From Larimichthys crocea (taxonomy: Eukaryota > Chordata > Actinopteri > Sciaenidae): a stretch of DNA of 64,000 nt. Positions within the stretch are counted from its first letter, which is position 1, and each line of letters starts with the position of its first letter. Positions 41,801 to 56,800 of the stretch are shown here, in pieces. The notes below the pieces were generated by a model that ran no database searches, had not been told where the DNA came from, and saw nothing but the letters and a program-made list of their open reading frames with translations. The position numbers and the translations under genes were made by a program. The stretch spans positions 11,428,701-11,492,700 of the forward strand of contig NC_040016.1 in NCBI RefSeq assembly GCF_000972845.2, read 5' to 3'.

Positions 41801-44800
41801 TAATGACCAATTAGTGGGACTGAAGCCAAATGTTCTAAAGAGAGAAGTGGAGGTTAAATGTCTCATCTCCATAGAAGTTAATAATGACATCCTTATGTGA
41901 TGAACCATAATATGGAGCTATGCTGGGAAGAGGCTCAGTAAAAGCCCAGTTATACAGAACCTTGCCTTGAGTGAGACAAGATATAAAAACAGGGGTATGA
42001 CCCCTATTACCCCAGAAATACTGTACACTACCATTACCTAGGGCAATTAACAAAAAACACAGATTTAAAAGAAAGTGCAACAATCGTCACTAGAGGACAA
42101 ATGATGACAAAGGGTAAAGTCAAGATACAACCCAGCTGGATAGATTCTTTGAGTTCTGCCTTCTTGTAGAGCGCCATTATCTTTCTGTGATATGTTAGAC
42201 AAACTGACAGGCACCAGCGGGCACGCAACCACCACCAGAAACTGACATCTCTTTTTTTTTTCCCTTTACCTTGAAGTGAGCAGCTTTTAGGTTGCCAGTT
42301 TGCAGCGTGAAGATATGGCATGTGTGACTCAAGTTAAACAATCTGGAGACTTTCCCTGTCTGTCAAACAAGAGTGTTAATGTTGATTTTGAATAATGGTG
42401 AATTTCACACCCGAAAGGAAACAACCAAACAGAAGAAAGGCCTTGAAAAAATGACGCCCAAGACAAATGGACAATTTACTAGTATAGTAAATAATTCCCA
42501 CTACTTGAAAGGTAGACCATGAAGCAGACGTTTCATAATTCAACCAAGCAGCATCTCCATCATTATTAGCATAGTTCCTGTGACTAAGAAGCAGCTCAAA
42601 GGGAGATTTTCATCCAAAGAAAGTCCTAACAACTTAAATTTACTTAGTGAATATATTTTGTACTCTACCCAATGGATTTGAAATGTGTTGCCGTTTTTCA
42701 ACAGAATCGCCTGAATTCATGGGAACAGATAGCAATTAGACACGTAAAAATAAACTTGTATCAAGGCACAGTTTTTTCCTATCTTGGCTGCAAATCCTTC
42801 TGCATTCAAAAGTGCCGAGAGACATCAGCAGAGACACGACATCCTCCCTCCCCCTCTACAGCTACTTTCACTTCTTACTAGCTTCAGTGGTTTTTTTGCC
42901 TTTAGTCAGGCCATCAGCAAGTGCAATACATGCTCATTTGGACTGTGGTCAAATGACTTGGCCAGTCAAGAGCAATCGACTGTTTGCCCATAAAAAACTA
43001 GATGTGACTGTTCATTTAAGACCACTGTTTTACTCCACTCTCCTTAAATTGGTGGATTATTTACACGTAAGTCTACCTACACTGTCCAACATGGACCCAC
43101 TCAAACAGAATCACGAAAAACGAGGTACGTTTTCTTTATAAGTCGCTGAAGGAAGTTGATGAATCTTACCTAGATGTTATTGTTTCTGAACCTTTTTGAC
43201 ATAAGAGATAAGGAATGATAAAGAATATCACTGTCTTGATATTGTCTGTCTGCACTGTAGATTTCAATCAAATTTAAGTCATTTCCTATTTTTGGTTATA
43301 TAACGGTTTCTTTGATGCGTTATCTCAACCCAGACATGTTTCATTATGCAATTAACAGTGTGACCTCATACCCCTCACTCCACCCAGCCATTCAAGATCC
43401 GGGCTTCACTTCCAGGCTGTGTCCACAGAAGAGGGTGGAGGAAAAGACAAACAATCCATCCGTCTCTCTGCATATACAATGTGTCTCAGTACATGCTCTA
43501 AAAGACAAAGGAACCCAGAATACTTAGCTACTGACTTCAAACCCTTAGATATACTCAGTTTCAAAGTTGATCATGGGTGTAATTTGAGTTAAAATTTAAT
43601 GCGTTGACTTCCCTTTAAAATATTAAAGTGTTATTTCTTGTCAGTACCGATTTGTAAACGCATTTATGCATCAAGCATTGCAAAGAGATCAAATACTGTT
43701 GTTTAGGCGCCTAAACGAGATCTTTGGGAAGTAAAAGCAGCACCAGAATTATTGGAATCATATTGAACCTTTTACAAAAGATGACAATATATAAACTAAA
43801 GTCTAAATGTGCTCGCTGACTCCGAGTATGTCAGCGTGACAAACCATACAACCAATGATTTCAGGTGGTCTTGCTGAGTTCTGAGAAGTAGGCATCTGAT
43901 AAGAATGGCGCCACTGCTGTCTCAGAGCCTAAGCTCAATCTTTAATCAGGGGTCATTGTGTTCCACACAGCAGCCCCAAACACATAAAAGCAGGTAGAGG
44001 AAGTGGTAAATCATACAGGCACTGGGGTCTAATTGGCCACCAGAATGAGCTCCAGCCAAAATATTGTTTTCCCTTGGCGCTATCTGCTTCCATCTCGTGG
44101 ACTTTCATAGAAACTGTGGCTTCCTGTTCTTGGGTGTTGGCCACTGCATAAGTACAACATCCCCTAGTCTGTAAAAATAATCTCCAGGACCTTGTGTAAA
44201 GAAAAAAAGAGGGACAGAAATACATTCTGTCCCATGAGGAAGAGCTTCCCCTACAATTCAAAAACTCTTAACAGTTTCCTCTTCAATATGGCAAAGGGCC
44301 AACACGCCTACAAATGGGATCTCTGGATAATCATTTATTCTATTAACTTGCATCAAGTAGTTGTGCTACTTCAAGACAAAATCATCAAGTATACAGTGAC
44401 ATCGCATCATTTCACATTTAACAGGCCTGTCTGAGTTACACCTCTATTCTAGAATACAATGGGTGTTACAAAACCAGCTTCGAGCATTCTGGGGACAGAA
44501 GAGATGGGTGCAGTTTGCGGCCATCACTTTCAACATGTCCCCTGTTTGTTCTGCCTCACAGCACAGCTGCTGTTCTGCGACAGGCAAGGCAAGCGATTGG
44601 AGAAAAGGCAGCAGGTGGACAGGCCGCTGTCAGATCAAACAGCTGTAGGTTGTAATATCTTTTTGTACTCAACGATATCAACTTTTCAAAGCAAAGAGAA
44701 AGAGATGTGACCTGGGCAGTTAGAATCTCAATGCATGACAGTTACCAACCCTCTGTTAACATGTTTATTCTCCACTTTTAATGGCTTATGAAGCTAAATA

Positions 44801-47800
44801 CACTGCTATGTGATATCCATACTTATCAGTATAGTTCATTCTAATATATAGAATATATATTTTATTAATTGATGAAATTATTAACTGTCCCTCTTACTTG
44901 GAATGCAAAATTAACCTTTACAAATTACAACTCAACTGATTTTAGAGTTTCTTAGCTTTTTTTCTTAAATAAATTCCAAGGTCCATTGCCAGCAGTTCAT
45001 TTAATGTTTCTGCGTGCTAATGTTGATACAAGAATGTTTTATGTTTAAAGTGCTCTGCATGTTTTGTCTCCTCAAGTATATGTCCCTCAGTAAGTAGTGC
45101 AGAATTATTACAGTCAACCTTTCGTATTCTGTTTTGGCCTTCTGTTGAATAGTAAAAGAATGCAATGTCGAGAGATGATATTATTTAATTTATGAGTTGA
45201 CTCACACTTCACTTTTTATTATTTAGTTTGAACTTTAAATTCAGTTCAGTTGTGCTGTAAAAACAGCCAATGTGGTTAAATAACACTTTATCTAGAGGTT
45301 TGCCTTCGTTGGCACTAATTCTGTAAAGCCAACCTGGTGCATCAGGGGTCTTAGATGTGGATTTAGTCTGATCAGTGGTTGAGTTGAGCGTGCTGGACAA
45401 TTTGAGTGCTACAACAATTGTTGGGTTTTAAGTAGACAAATTTGTTCATTATTTTTGTGCATTCACTGTGTCAAATGATGATCTCCACACAAAAACAAGC
45501 TCATCATCTCCACAGTATGCAAAGCTTAAAACAAAGATTAATTTAAGTAATCAAAGTATCAAGCTGTAGTAGTTAAATACTGACCAGTAATTACATTTGG
45601 GCCAAAAAATAATCTGCCTCCTTCTGGAGAGATACACTGGAAGCGGCAATTAAATTTTTTCGCTCCGGGGTATATTTAAACATCTAGTTATGCAATTAAA
45701 GTGTGCATGATTGCATTGTTATGATGCTATAATGTGCTGGTATCCAGTGCCTTGGGTATGCAATAGTATGCAACTCAAAACAGTCTCATTGTTCCTAAGT
45801 TTATGTCAGTATGAACCCTTAATTTAATTAGTTTAAATCATGAAATTGTACCCCTGGGGTATAGCTTACTGTGTCAACAATTGTTTTAACACATCTTCAC
45901 TAATTTTAATACAATTATCAAAGCAGTAATCCAATTAAAATAAAATGCATTTCATAAAAAACTTTGACTCAGATACACTTGCCTATTCCTGAAGTAATTT
46001 AATTCAGTTTGAAAAGGGCAACCAAAGTCAGGAACAATCGAGGCCATTCATGTGGTTAACAAAATAGAAAATGGCCAAGAAAAAAAAAGCAGGAGTTATT
46101 GTTTCCTGTTCCCATGTTGAGGATTTGTAGCTTCTCTATAACAGTTTGTTTCAACACAGCTTCTTAGGCAAACTTTACTTGTTCTACCAAATCATTTCCT
46201 CTACAGAGATTTTTACTTAGATCCAGCTCAAACGAGTTTGGTCTCTGAAAGTACTATATTTGATGTAGAAGATTTTTAATAACACACTTCCCTCTAATTT
46301 ACTTCATTTAGTTTAGGGTTACAAACCTCAGATTTATCTGGCTAATGACGCAGTTTGAGGAAAGAGGGTTTTGAATAACTAAAAAAAAGGCTACAGTACA
46401 TGAAAGCTCTGTCCTATAAGCTGCACTGTGTGCTTGCATCTCTAAAAGTTGTTTTTTTCCCCCAACACAGTATAAAAAGCGGTAAATGTTTTCTCTGGAG
46501 TTTTGCCCTCTCTGTGTCAGTGCACATTGACACCAATCCAATACTGCATCATTGTAAGGAAATCTCTCGCTAATTGTAAACAGGAGAGAGAGGTGAGCAC
46601 TCCGTCGAGTGGAACACAGACCTCCTCTGTAGAGCCGCAAAGTGAAACACTGATTAGTGATGCTACATTACTCTGCTTTGTCCAAGGGCAACTGTTTCAT
46701 ATCAGCTGTCGGAAGCACAGCCGCCGACATCAGCAATCAGAAATGTCCTGCAGCTAGTCATGTGATGGACGTTTTAATATCAGAAATAGCTATTGTACTC
46801 AAATCACAGTCAATATTATATTAAGGAATAATTAGCAAGTGTTTCAGTAGTTATTCAAATCAGAGGGCCCTCCCGATGGAGATGAAGAGCTGAGGCTGAA
46901 GTAGATGAGACACTATTGTATGAGGACATCTGCACAATATGTATTTATGTTGTATGTTTTACTCTGAGGAAATCTGGTTCTCGAAACTGAACCAATCAGT
47001 ACCCTGCATACTTAAGACTGTGCACTAACACACACATGCACACATGCTGTAAAAATATAACAGAAGCCATCTGTAATTTGTCCCATCACCATTTCCATCT
47101 ATTCCTATTGTTACGCTTCTTTTCAGCAAAGTACCTTATCTCTCTCTCTCTGAGCCATCACCATTTTCTGAACTGTCATAGCCTCATATTCCATTTATGC
47201 AGCTCCATCCATTAGTTTAATTATCTCTTCTTTGGCTCCTGGAACTTCCACTAAGCTAAGACCTCCGCACTTGACTATTCGAAAGGACGTACTGTTACCA
47301 CTTTCTGAACTCACTCGCAAAAGTGCCAAACTTCAACAATGACAAAAGCTTGCTCGTCAGTCCGAATCGTTTTAATCCATTTGAATATGAGGGGAAGCGT
47401 GGTCTCTGATGTTCTTAAGCTCACATGCGGTCATTATAAAGTGAAATACACCATTCATCTTTGTGATATTAAGATGTCTGCATAGCTGAAATGGTTTCAT
47501 GGTCCAAAACTCACTGTTCTGATTTTATTGTGTGTTGTTTTGTGCAGTTCTTACCCCGCCCTCCTGCAAAATGACAAATTTGATGACATATAGTCTTACA
47601 GCTCACCATTTGTCGCGACTATAACATGTTAGTAAATTGATATTTGCTCATTAAAACTAAAGTACAGCGGATGATGATTAGAGTTTTATTCATTTTGTGG
47701 GTGTTTGGTCATAAACTAAAGTATGATGATGGAAGTTAAGTGATCATCGTAATGATTACAATTCACACTGAGGGGAAATGAAAGTCTGTACCAGATTTCA

Positions 47801-50800
47801 TGGCAAATAATCAAATTGTAGAACTTGTATGAACTTGTGGTGGCTTTGCAAAAAAAAAGCCAAATATCATGTCATTAAGATTCATCTTCTGGGAACCACG
47901 ATTGTCTGTACAAAACTGTGTGGCAATCCATATAGCAGATGTGGAGGCATTTCACAGGTTAAAACTTTGACCTGCTTTGTGGCACTACAGGAAATGTCAG
48001 GGGATAAGAGTCAATAAGATTCATCCTCGGGGCAGCATGGACATCTGCACATTTCATGGCAATCCATCCATGAGAAATCTCAGTCTAGACCAAAGCGGTG
48101 GAACAACAGACAGTCATTGCCATGCCTAAAGCCATGCAGCTAGTGTGGCCGAAAATGCCAAACACATCCCAAAGATTACTGAACCAATTGTGTCACCAGT
48201 CTCGCATAAAGCAGCTGGCCATCAGAAAAGGGAGCGGGGCGGCGGTAGATGCCTGCCAGAGAGCCGTCATCCCTTTGACTAAAGGGACACAACGGCAGGA
48301 GGATGACTTGACTGTGGGTCACTGCAGAGCGATAAAACCAGGACAGGCATAAGGAGACAGGCCGGCTGCTGTCTCCCAGGGGACAGAGGTTGTGAGACAC
48401 TCAAAAACCTCTCACTTACCTGCCTGTCATGGCGTCAGGATGACCCGCACAGCTTGAGGTCAGCACTAAGCAGACCATTAGCCACTGTCAGCAGGTAGAG
48501 GTGAAAGATCTCTTCCCACAAAGTGAACCCTCAGATGACACGATATCTGTATTTTATTTCACCTTTTTGTACCTTATTTCGCAAGAGCCGCTATTTTAGA
48601 CATTTTGTTCTGCAATGCCCATTTTATGCTGTGAAAACCAAAAATGTCTCAATAATCCTCCCTAAATCTGCAATAATATAAAAGCTTATTGCCTCTCGAA
48701 ATGTCTAAAGTGTGACATGATAGTTACAGATATTGTGAACAATACATACTGAATGTAGTGTACAGTATGTGTGTGGAAGACACAGCCAGAATCTAATATT
48801 TGTCCTAATTTTCACTATCTGATACGGATTGGGAATGAAATCGGGGAAACGTATATAGTTCATGCATCAAGATTTTCATCTTTCATCACAAAGTGGAGAT
48901 AAGCTCTGCAAATCACATGTACACAAGCTGGTTGGGACTGATACAGAGACCCATTCACTGTCCTGACATCATAATTATCTTCCAAAAGGCTCATAAGCCA
49001 TTTTATTTCCCTATAAGCCGAAAACAGGAATACACAAATGTGCACAAACACGCTTTCATGAAACAGGACAGAGATCCACTGACAAAGCAAACGGCGCTTT
49101 CCGAGAAAAGTGCTACTAGTTGCACAAGTTGTAGCGCGTGACATTTTTATGTTTAGATCAACGTGAAGCTTTCACATATGTGAGGCAAAAACATGACCAA
49201 CCTTGACCAAGTGCTACTAATCTCCAAAGCTAACCATTACTCTCATAATTCAACAGTGTTTACAGAACGGTGTTTACAGCCAATGTCTGGATGCATGAAC
49301 TCTGAACTGAAGAGATCGCAGCCGATCATAACGAACTCCGAGTCAATCCGGCCATTAGTGTGAGATATGTTGGTTTGAGACCAAAACAGACAGCCAGGGG
49401 TCATCGTAACATAACCTTCTTGGCGGAGGTGAGCATCAACTTCAGCCAAATTCCTATCTGTAACTTGCAGCTACAGCTGTGCACTTTGACCTGAACTAAA
49501 CAGACAAGCTTTTATTTATTCCAGCAGATGATGATGATAAATTGGCTGTATGCAGGAGCCTCTCTCCGCACAGCTAAACCCTTCTGTCTGCTGCTTATTC
49601 GTGCAGTTTCACAGTCATCCTTTGCTTGTATTTTTTTTTTTTTTATACAGCTTTAGAGTGGGAGAGTGTATGTGGGTACATGTGTTTAGCCAATAGACAA
49701 AGAGGGAAGAACAGTGGAGGAAATTAAAACTAAGGCCGAGGAATTGCGCAAGTCCTTGAGCCCTGCGTACCCCAAAACCGCTAATTAGGCCACAAATCAC
49801 GAGATAGCACATGACCACATCCCCCCAGATGAGTGTTGAGCTAAGCACAGCAAGCAGCCATTTTAAATCCAGCCCTAATCCAGTCTGTCTCACCCTCCTC
49901 ACTACCCCCATAGCATCCACGCAGAAACCCCCTGCTCAGAACTGAGATGCGGCCAGCATTAGCAAAGATAGATGAGGAGGGAAATTAAGGGATAGAAGGG
50001 AGGAGGGAGCTGACACAGAGGAACAGGACATCAATTCCAAAGGAGAGGTGAATGGTAGGGAAGATCACTTAAATTAATTTCATAATTAAAGTTGCTGTGG
50101 GCAGGTCTTCACTAGGTATGGACATAAAAAAAAAAAAATACAAAAACGAAATCAGCTGTAAAAGTACAAATTCTCAGTCTATCTCCTCAGTTGCACCTTT
50201 GCTACACATTCCTACAGGCGCATGAACCGAGCGTGCTGTAAATGGCAACTAAACGAAAATGAAAAATTTGAGCTCGGTGATGTTACCAAAGCAACTAATA
50301 GCATGAAATGGCAGAGGCAGTGATGTGCACATGTATGCACAGTAGTTATTCGCCCTCTAGCTTCGACGTTTTCCCCTCTGCTGCTTAAGGCAAGAAAAAA
50401 AAAAAAAAGTATTCAGAAAAAGAAAATAACTGCAAAATGGAAAATAGCAGATAATCTGTAAGGGTGTTTGCAGATTGCACAAAAGGTTCAGACAACTGCA
50501 CATTTTATAAAAAAGGTAAAGAACAGCTTCCACCCCAATAATTTTATGATACATCTACATTATTTATTACCCCCTAGCAGGTATATGAGCTCTGACTTAA
50601 ATGAATAATGAGACTCTACAAGACAAAGAATGACAGACCTGAGTGATCTTTTTTCCTGCCTGCTACTCTGAGAATATGATGCTGGATCACCCTAAATTAA
50701 CATAAATGTCTCTGGGTTTGCAGAAAGACAATGGTGCTGCTTGTCTCGGATTTCATGGGGGTAATGTACGAGTGTTTCACTTGCTTCTAAGCTATCCAAC

Positions 50801-53800
50801 AGTAAGTGCGATTGCTGAACCGAATTATAGACCCAATATTTATCCTGAGGATAAGATTCATGTTTAAAATCGGATACCCCACCGTCGTCACCATCATTAG
50901 CTCACAAAATCACAGTGCAAAGAGGAAAAAAAAAAAGAAAAGAAGAACCACTCTGAGCTATTGCCCTCTGTGAGCTCAACTCGCCCCCTCAGCAGTCATT
51001 ATTCTTCTATGTTGCAGATGTTCTGCAAGCTAAGCAGGGACAACAATGGCTACATGTTTACACAGCCGGTGTCCTTATAATTTAGAATCCAGACAGGAAT
51101 CAATAGTTAGTGGTGTAATTCAGTAAACTAGATAGTAGCACAGGATAAACGACACAACAAGCACCGGGAAGCTCAGTGATCTAGAAGTGATGCAGTGCTA
51201 AATGTCATCTGTACGCTTACAACATTGGCTTATAAGTGAAATCTAATGCCGATACACCTTGTAGCGCTTGAGCATGTGATTGTCAATCAAACACTGTTTT
51301 ATAATTCAAGCAAAGAGTTTGCACTTCTTCCAACATTTTTGCCCCTACCGTTAACTCCTCACCTCTTGGGGGGTGGATATGCACTCATTACAAAGTAAGT
51401 CATCATGATTATGAGTTTAAAAATTTGCTGAGCTGCTAGCTAGCTCATTCCAGCTCATCAGCATAACCACATTAGAGAGGAAATCTGTGGGCTGGCAATC
51501 TCACACTTCCTCAATATTCAAATCCCGGCAGGCCAAGCGTGTCTACATCCATTATGTTGGACCCAAGCCGCCAAGTAGTCCTAATGTGCTGCCACAAGGC
51601 ACACCAACGCCATGTGACACCTGAAATTAAATTAATTAGGTTTACACAACAAACCTGTCGGTCCAATACATCAATCTGCCCTAAACGGGGAAACCAGAGA
51701 ATTTGGCAGCATTTATCATAGTTGCTGTTCTCTGGGCTTTATGCTTTATGTATCCTGATGGCACGGACCCAGGATACCGTTCTGTGGACCTGCCAGCATG
51801 ACAATATACAATCAACTGCAGCAAAAACTCACTGATTTAGCTCAGGGCGTAGGAATCCCTAATTTATTTCCATCCTTAATATATTTACCTCATCGAGAGA
51901 AAGGAAACAGATTGTCAGAAGCAGTGGGAAGTAAGATGATTTGGAGCTCAATTCTGCTAAATTGGTTGCTGCCAGTGTGATACATCATGGAGAATTAAGA
52001 TGCCTCTCCCCCAGCACAGAACTTCGGCAGCCATATTGGCACATCTGTCAAGTGCCCACCCCTGACAGAGACAAATGGACCAATTCTGGCACACGAAGGC
52101 TGATCCGAACTGCTAGCAATAACCAAGATGAATAATGAGTCAGCTTGGGCCCGGGCAAAATTCATTTTTAATAATTAGTGCTCCTGCACCTCTCATTTTC
52201 TCAGAAAATGAGTGCAGGTACATCTACAGGTTGATACAACACATCAGCAAGACTGGAGGAATATAGATGATGTTGTGTTAAGCTTCCATCATTACAGAGA
52301 ATGGCTGTGACTACAAATGCAGGGGTGTAAGACAGATGAATCTCTCTCTGTTCTCCCAGGAGGAGGAAATTAATCAAGCCCAGATAGCACTCTGGCTACA
52401 GGAGGCAGTAGAGGAATGTTGCAGGATGAGCACAACAAAGTTCAGAAGATCCTAAGAGTTTGACTGTACTGTAAATGATCACTGCTCTTGTTCTCAAAAT
52501 AAAAGGGGAAAAAGGGGAGACAAATCTAGATGTGCAACCCACAGAGAGTAATGTCACATAGCGGTGCGTCATCTGACACCTGTAGCACACACCAATGCAC
52601 CATACAGACAGGCATTGTAGTCAGGGTAAAGTAGCCGGGCTGTGCCAACTGAGGGCGGGGTGGGATGTGATAAAACTGCTGCTTTTCTGGACAGGTGACA
52701 CGTCCCAGCTGGCGACGATGTTAAGACGTCACCAGTGTGCGGGGCTTACATAGAAATCAAGGGATGCAGGTGTTTTACCGCCTGTCAGAGCCTGTCAGTG
52801 TGCGTTGGCCTCAAATCCCGGTATTCCGAAGAGAGTCGCTCTAACTGGTCGATTTGAAATGGCTCAGCGGTGAGTGGCTGCATTTATATAGTGCTTTTAT
52901 CCAATTTGCCTCTCATTCACCCATTCACCCACGTCGCATGGCAGCGGGCTACTTTGCAAGGTGCCGGCCTGATTCATCAGGAGCAATTTGAGATTGACTG
53001 TCTTGCCCAGGGACACTTCAACAGACGGAGACGAAGATTGAACTGCCAACCCTGTCATCAGTGGATGACCTGTTCTCCCTCCTACAAAAGCCGACTCTTT
53101 TAGTTTGAGTATGTCAGAGGATTTAGCAGAATTGACAAAGCTCCTTGACTTACTATTGTGTTTAGTAAATGCAAACACATAATGGGTTTCCAAACAGCGA
53201 CTTTGGCAACACTACATCATTTTTGTCAGTTTTGCCGCTAATGAAATGTATTTGTTTGACCAGAATTTACTATTGATGTCGTTAGGAGTGACACACCATA
53301 AAGAACACAATCTACAGTCCCTCTGGAGAGCAGGAAAACCTATTACTTTAAAGACTTAACTTGATTTTAGCCAGTGGAGGCCTGGCATCTGCCACAAACT
53401 GATTCACCCCAGCAGCATGGTGAATCAGTTAGTGAAGCAAGAATCACTGCAAGGTTTTGGTCATTTGAATAGACTGAAGGTTTATGTGAATTTATTGTGA
53501 TTGCGGTCACCAGATCACTTTGAACTCCACAGAGCGACTTTCTTGAACTCATTTGAATATTATGTTTAATCACGGTAATGCATAAATATTGCGATGGCTA
53601 AAACAAATCTTACAATTACTTTGTCTGAAAAATCACAACGTATTGTTTTAATGATGCTAATGTCATCGGATCGCATGGTAGCTGGAAATTTAATTCAACT
53701 GTGATTTTCAGCTGCCATTGTCGAGTATTTCATTCTGGCAGAAATGAGATTTTAACAATTGCTTTGTCGTGTTCATTTGGACAACAAAAATTACGTATCA

Positions 53801-56800
53801 TGATTCATGGTACAAAACAAATCCTGCAATGGCTTTAATAACCATTATTTGATTGGTTCAAAACAATCAGGAGCAAAACATCATTATTTACAATAAATCT
53901 CATTTCATCAATAGCAGCGGGGCAAGATCTCCAGAGCTATTCTAAAAAGATTAACTCCATCTTTCTAATCAGACAAACTCACAAGAAAACAGATATTATG
54001 ACTGGTATTTTTACCTTAATCCCTGAGGATTATGTCCCTCAATCCCTGTATAGTATTACCCATACTTTTCACCCCATGCACAACCCCCTGTATGGCTGTG
54101 TAGTCAGGGAGCTTTGCTTTAAAGTCAAGTGCTTCTCATACATGGAGGTCTACCGGGAGCAATCCTCCTCTCGATTCATTACCTCCAGGAGGCAGAGCTC
54201 CTTCTGTCGGGCACCATGACAACATGGCATTGCTCTTTTCCCTCCAGCCTTTGTAGGGGGGGTGTCATGCCGCAAGAGACAAAGTGCACTGCTTTCACAA
54301 GCACCCGGCCAATTTAAGGTTAGATGAATCATATGGTTTAACATGTCAAAAGCAACTAACCAAAATAAGAAGCGTGGTCACGTTTTGAAATCAACCCCCG
54401 AAACTCCTTTTGAAAACCTCTGGTGTATTTGTTCAAACAACTCTGTCTCTAATAAAAATTGTGATTAATGAGAGCAACTGTGCAACTGCAGAATAATGCA
54501 TGATTGATAGGTTTATCTGAATTTTCAACTATTAGCTATAAAAATATTTGACAAAAAAAAATTAAGAGAATAATGTGATGGATCTGAACTAGTGGGGGAA
54601 TTTAATAAGCAGCTAGAAAAAAAACAAAAACTGTGCAGCAGTAGAATCGCAGGTTAATTCAAAGCCAAAACAAACAGCCCCAGCAATCGAGAACAGCGAG
54701 TTACCTAATCTTGTTTTGTATCCTCTAAAGTACTAATTAAGTTGGATCAACATAGCAATTGATTGAAAATGACACTTCATTCACTTCATTATGTGAGACA
54801 CGAGTGGAAAGATTGCTAATGATCACGGGCAACCTCGGTGAAGTGGAATAAAACAGTCAGGCTGAGGGGAAATATAATCCACGCGTATCTGACAATCGCA
54901 GGCTCTTTCAGTGGCTACAACAGCTCGTCAGGGTGGCTTCCATCCAAACATGCATGACTGCTGGATGAAAACAGGCAGTGGGAGTTGCATCTGTGCAGAG
55001 CTTGGAGTTGAGTTAAAAATGTGAAAAGGCACAGAGATGTATTGTCTTAAAAGCTGGATTATTCATTTGTGGAGGGGGACTATTATATTCTCCAAATGAT
55101 TTTAGCTACAGTGGCATGTGCTCCTGCCTGTATTTTTAATTTCTCCAACTCCTTCCAGTTTTTTTCTAACCCAAATCTGACAGCAAGAACATAAATCTTC
55201 CATTATGCATAATTGCTTCATATCAATCATATCTGCTTCATTCAGGGACTTGTCATAATGCTGTAAAATTAAAAAATCGTGATGACTGTCTTCGAGGTGC
55301 TAATCTATACCTTTCTACTTCTAATTTATTTCTTTGCTCGGTTTTTCATTCAACACAGTTCGAGGGGATTACGCATAATGCCTCTGCAAATGCACATTAA
55401 GGTACTCCAACTGTTGTGCTGTAATTAAACTAGAACAATAAAATCAACAAGAGTGCAATCATACGCAAACTACTGTCTGTAATGGTCAAAAACATAAAAG
55501 TACCGATAAAGGAAGCCAGGGAACTAACGGAAAAGATGTGAAAACCTGCAGAGATATAAAAAGGGGAAAATGATGCATAGCCCTGTTCCTGTGGGAGTCT
55601 TATAGGGGAGTATGATATCATCCCTCTTATGAAAAATGCCTGCGCGCACCCACACACACGCAGACGCACACAGCATGCCTTAAATAACTTTTAATCAAAT
55701 TTCAGGGTGTAGGTTTCGTGGCTACTTACATTGAGGTTCATAACCAAAGCACACAGGAAGGTTACGCGTCATGGGAGCTCTCATTACACTGTGTGCTTCA
55801 TCCCTCGGTGCGTTCGGCTAATGTGTAAAATACAAGGGCTGAGCAATCTTTCCGTTTCGGAAAACGACGGAATATATTTTGATCCTGATCATATCAATAT
55901 CATTATTTCATGAGTCTACCAAGTGTTTAAAGTACACTTGGAAAACAATGTGGCATTTGTTTATATTAACATATCCTGCACAATTGAATTAAACTTTTAC
56001 AACTGAAAAAATCTGATCAGAACAAACTTAAGGATTTAAGAAACTTTCTAAATTACTACTGCTCCAGTTTCTGAGACTCATATTGTTCCACATTCCTCAA
56101 ACAGCTCTGTAGACTGCAGGAAACACAATGAAGGGCGTGTAAAGTATGTGTGAAACAATGGGTGATGTACTCTCCTATATATTATGTACTACGTCTATAT
56201 TCATCTAGCTCCTCGAGCTGAGCTCTATTTTGCGCCAGTACCTTTAAGCTTCGGGCTAACCCTACTGTGTGCATTTCTTTTACACTCACATGCACAGAGC
56301 AAATGCCCTTAATAACCATTTAGCTGCTAAGGCACGCTTGTCTGTCCCCCATTCACAGCCTTAGCCACTAATTACCTTTCCAAAGCAATGGACATTTCTG
56401 TGTTCCCTCAATGCTTCCCTTTTTCGCAGTACAATCAGCCAGCTGCCTTCACTGGTAGGAAATAGTGCTCTGCACAGGCCTGAAATGAATGTCTGAAATC
56501 AGCCCGTCAGCCAGTTCCCTGACCCAACGTTGTTAATTTTTTCGTCCACCCGCTCTATATAGAAATAATAAAAAAGAAAACATTAAGAGATCCTATCTTT
56601 TCCCAGTCACCCGCCTGCCTCTTGCTAAGCATGCCTGCCTGCACAACCCTGACATACAGTATATAACATTGTCAGATAAAAGTAAAATTGAACTGACCAA
56701 ACAAAATGTGAAAAGTCCAAATATACACACATACACAGACTATTTTTCCCCTCGCTGCAGCAGTGCCAAAAACAAAATATTCCATCAGTATAATACGTTT

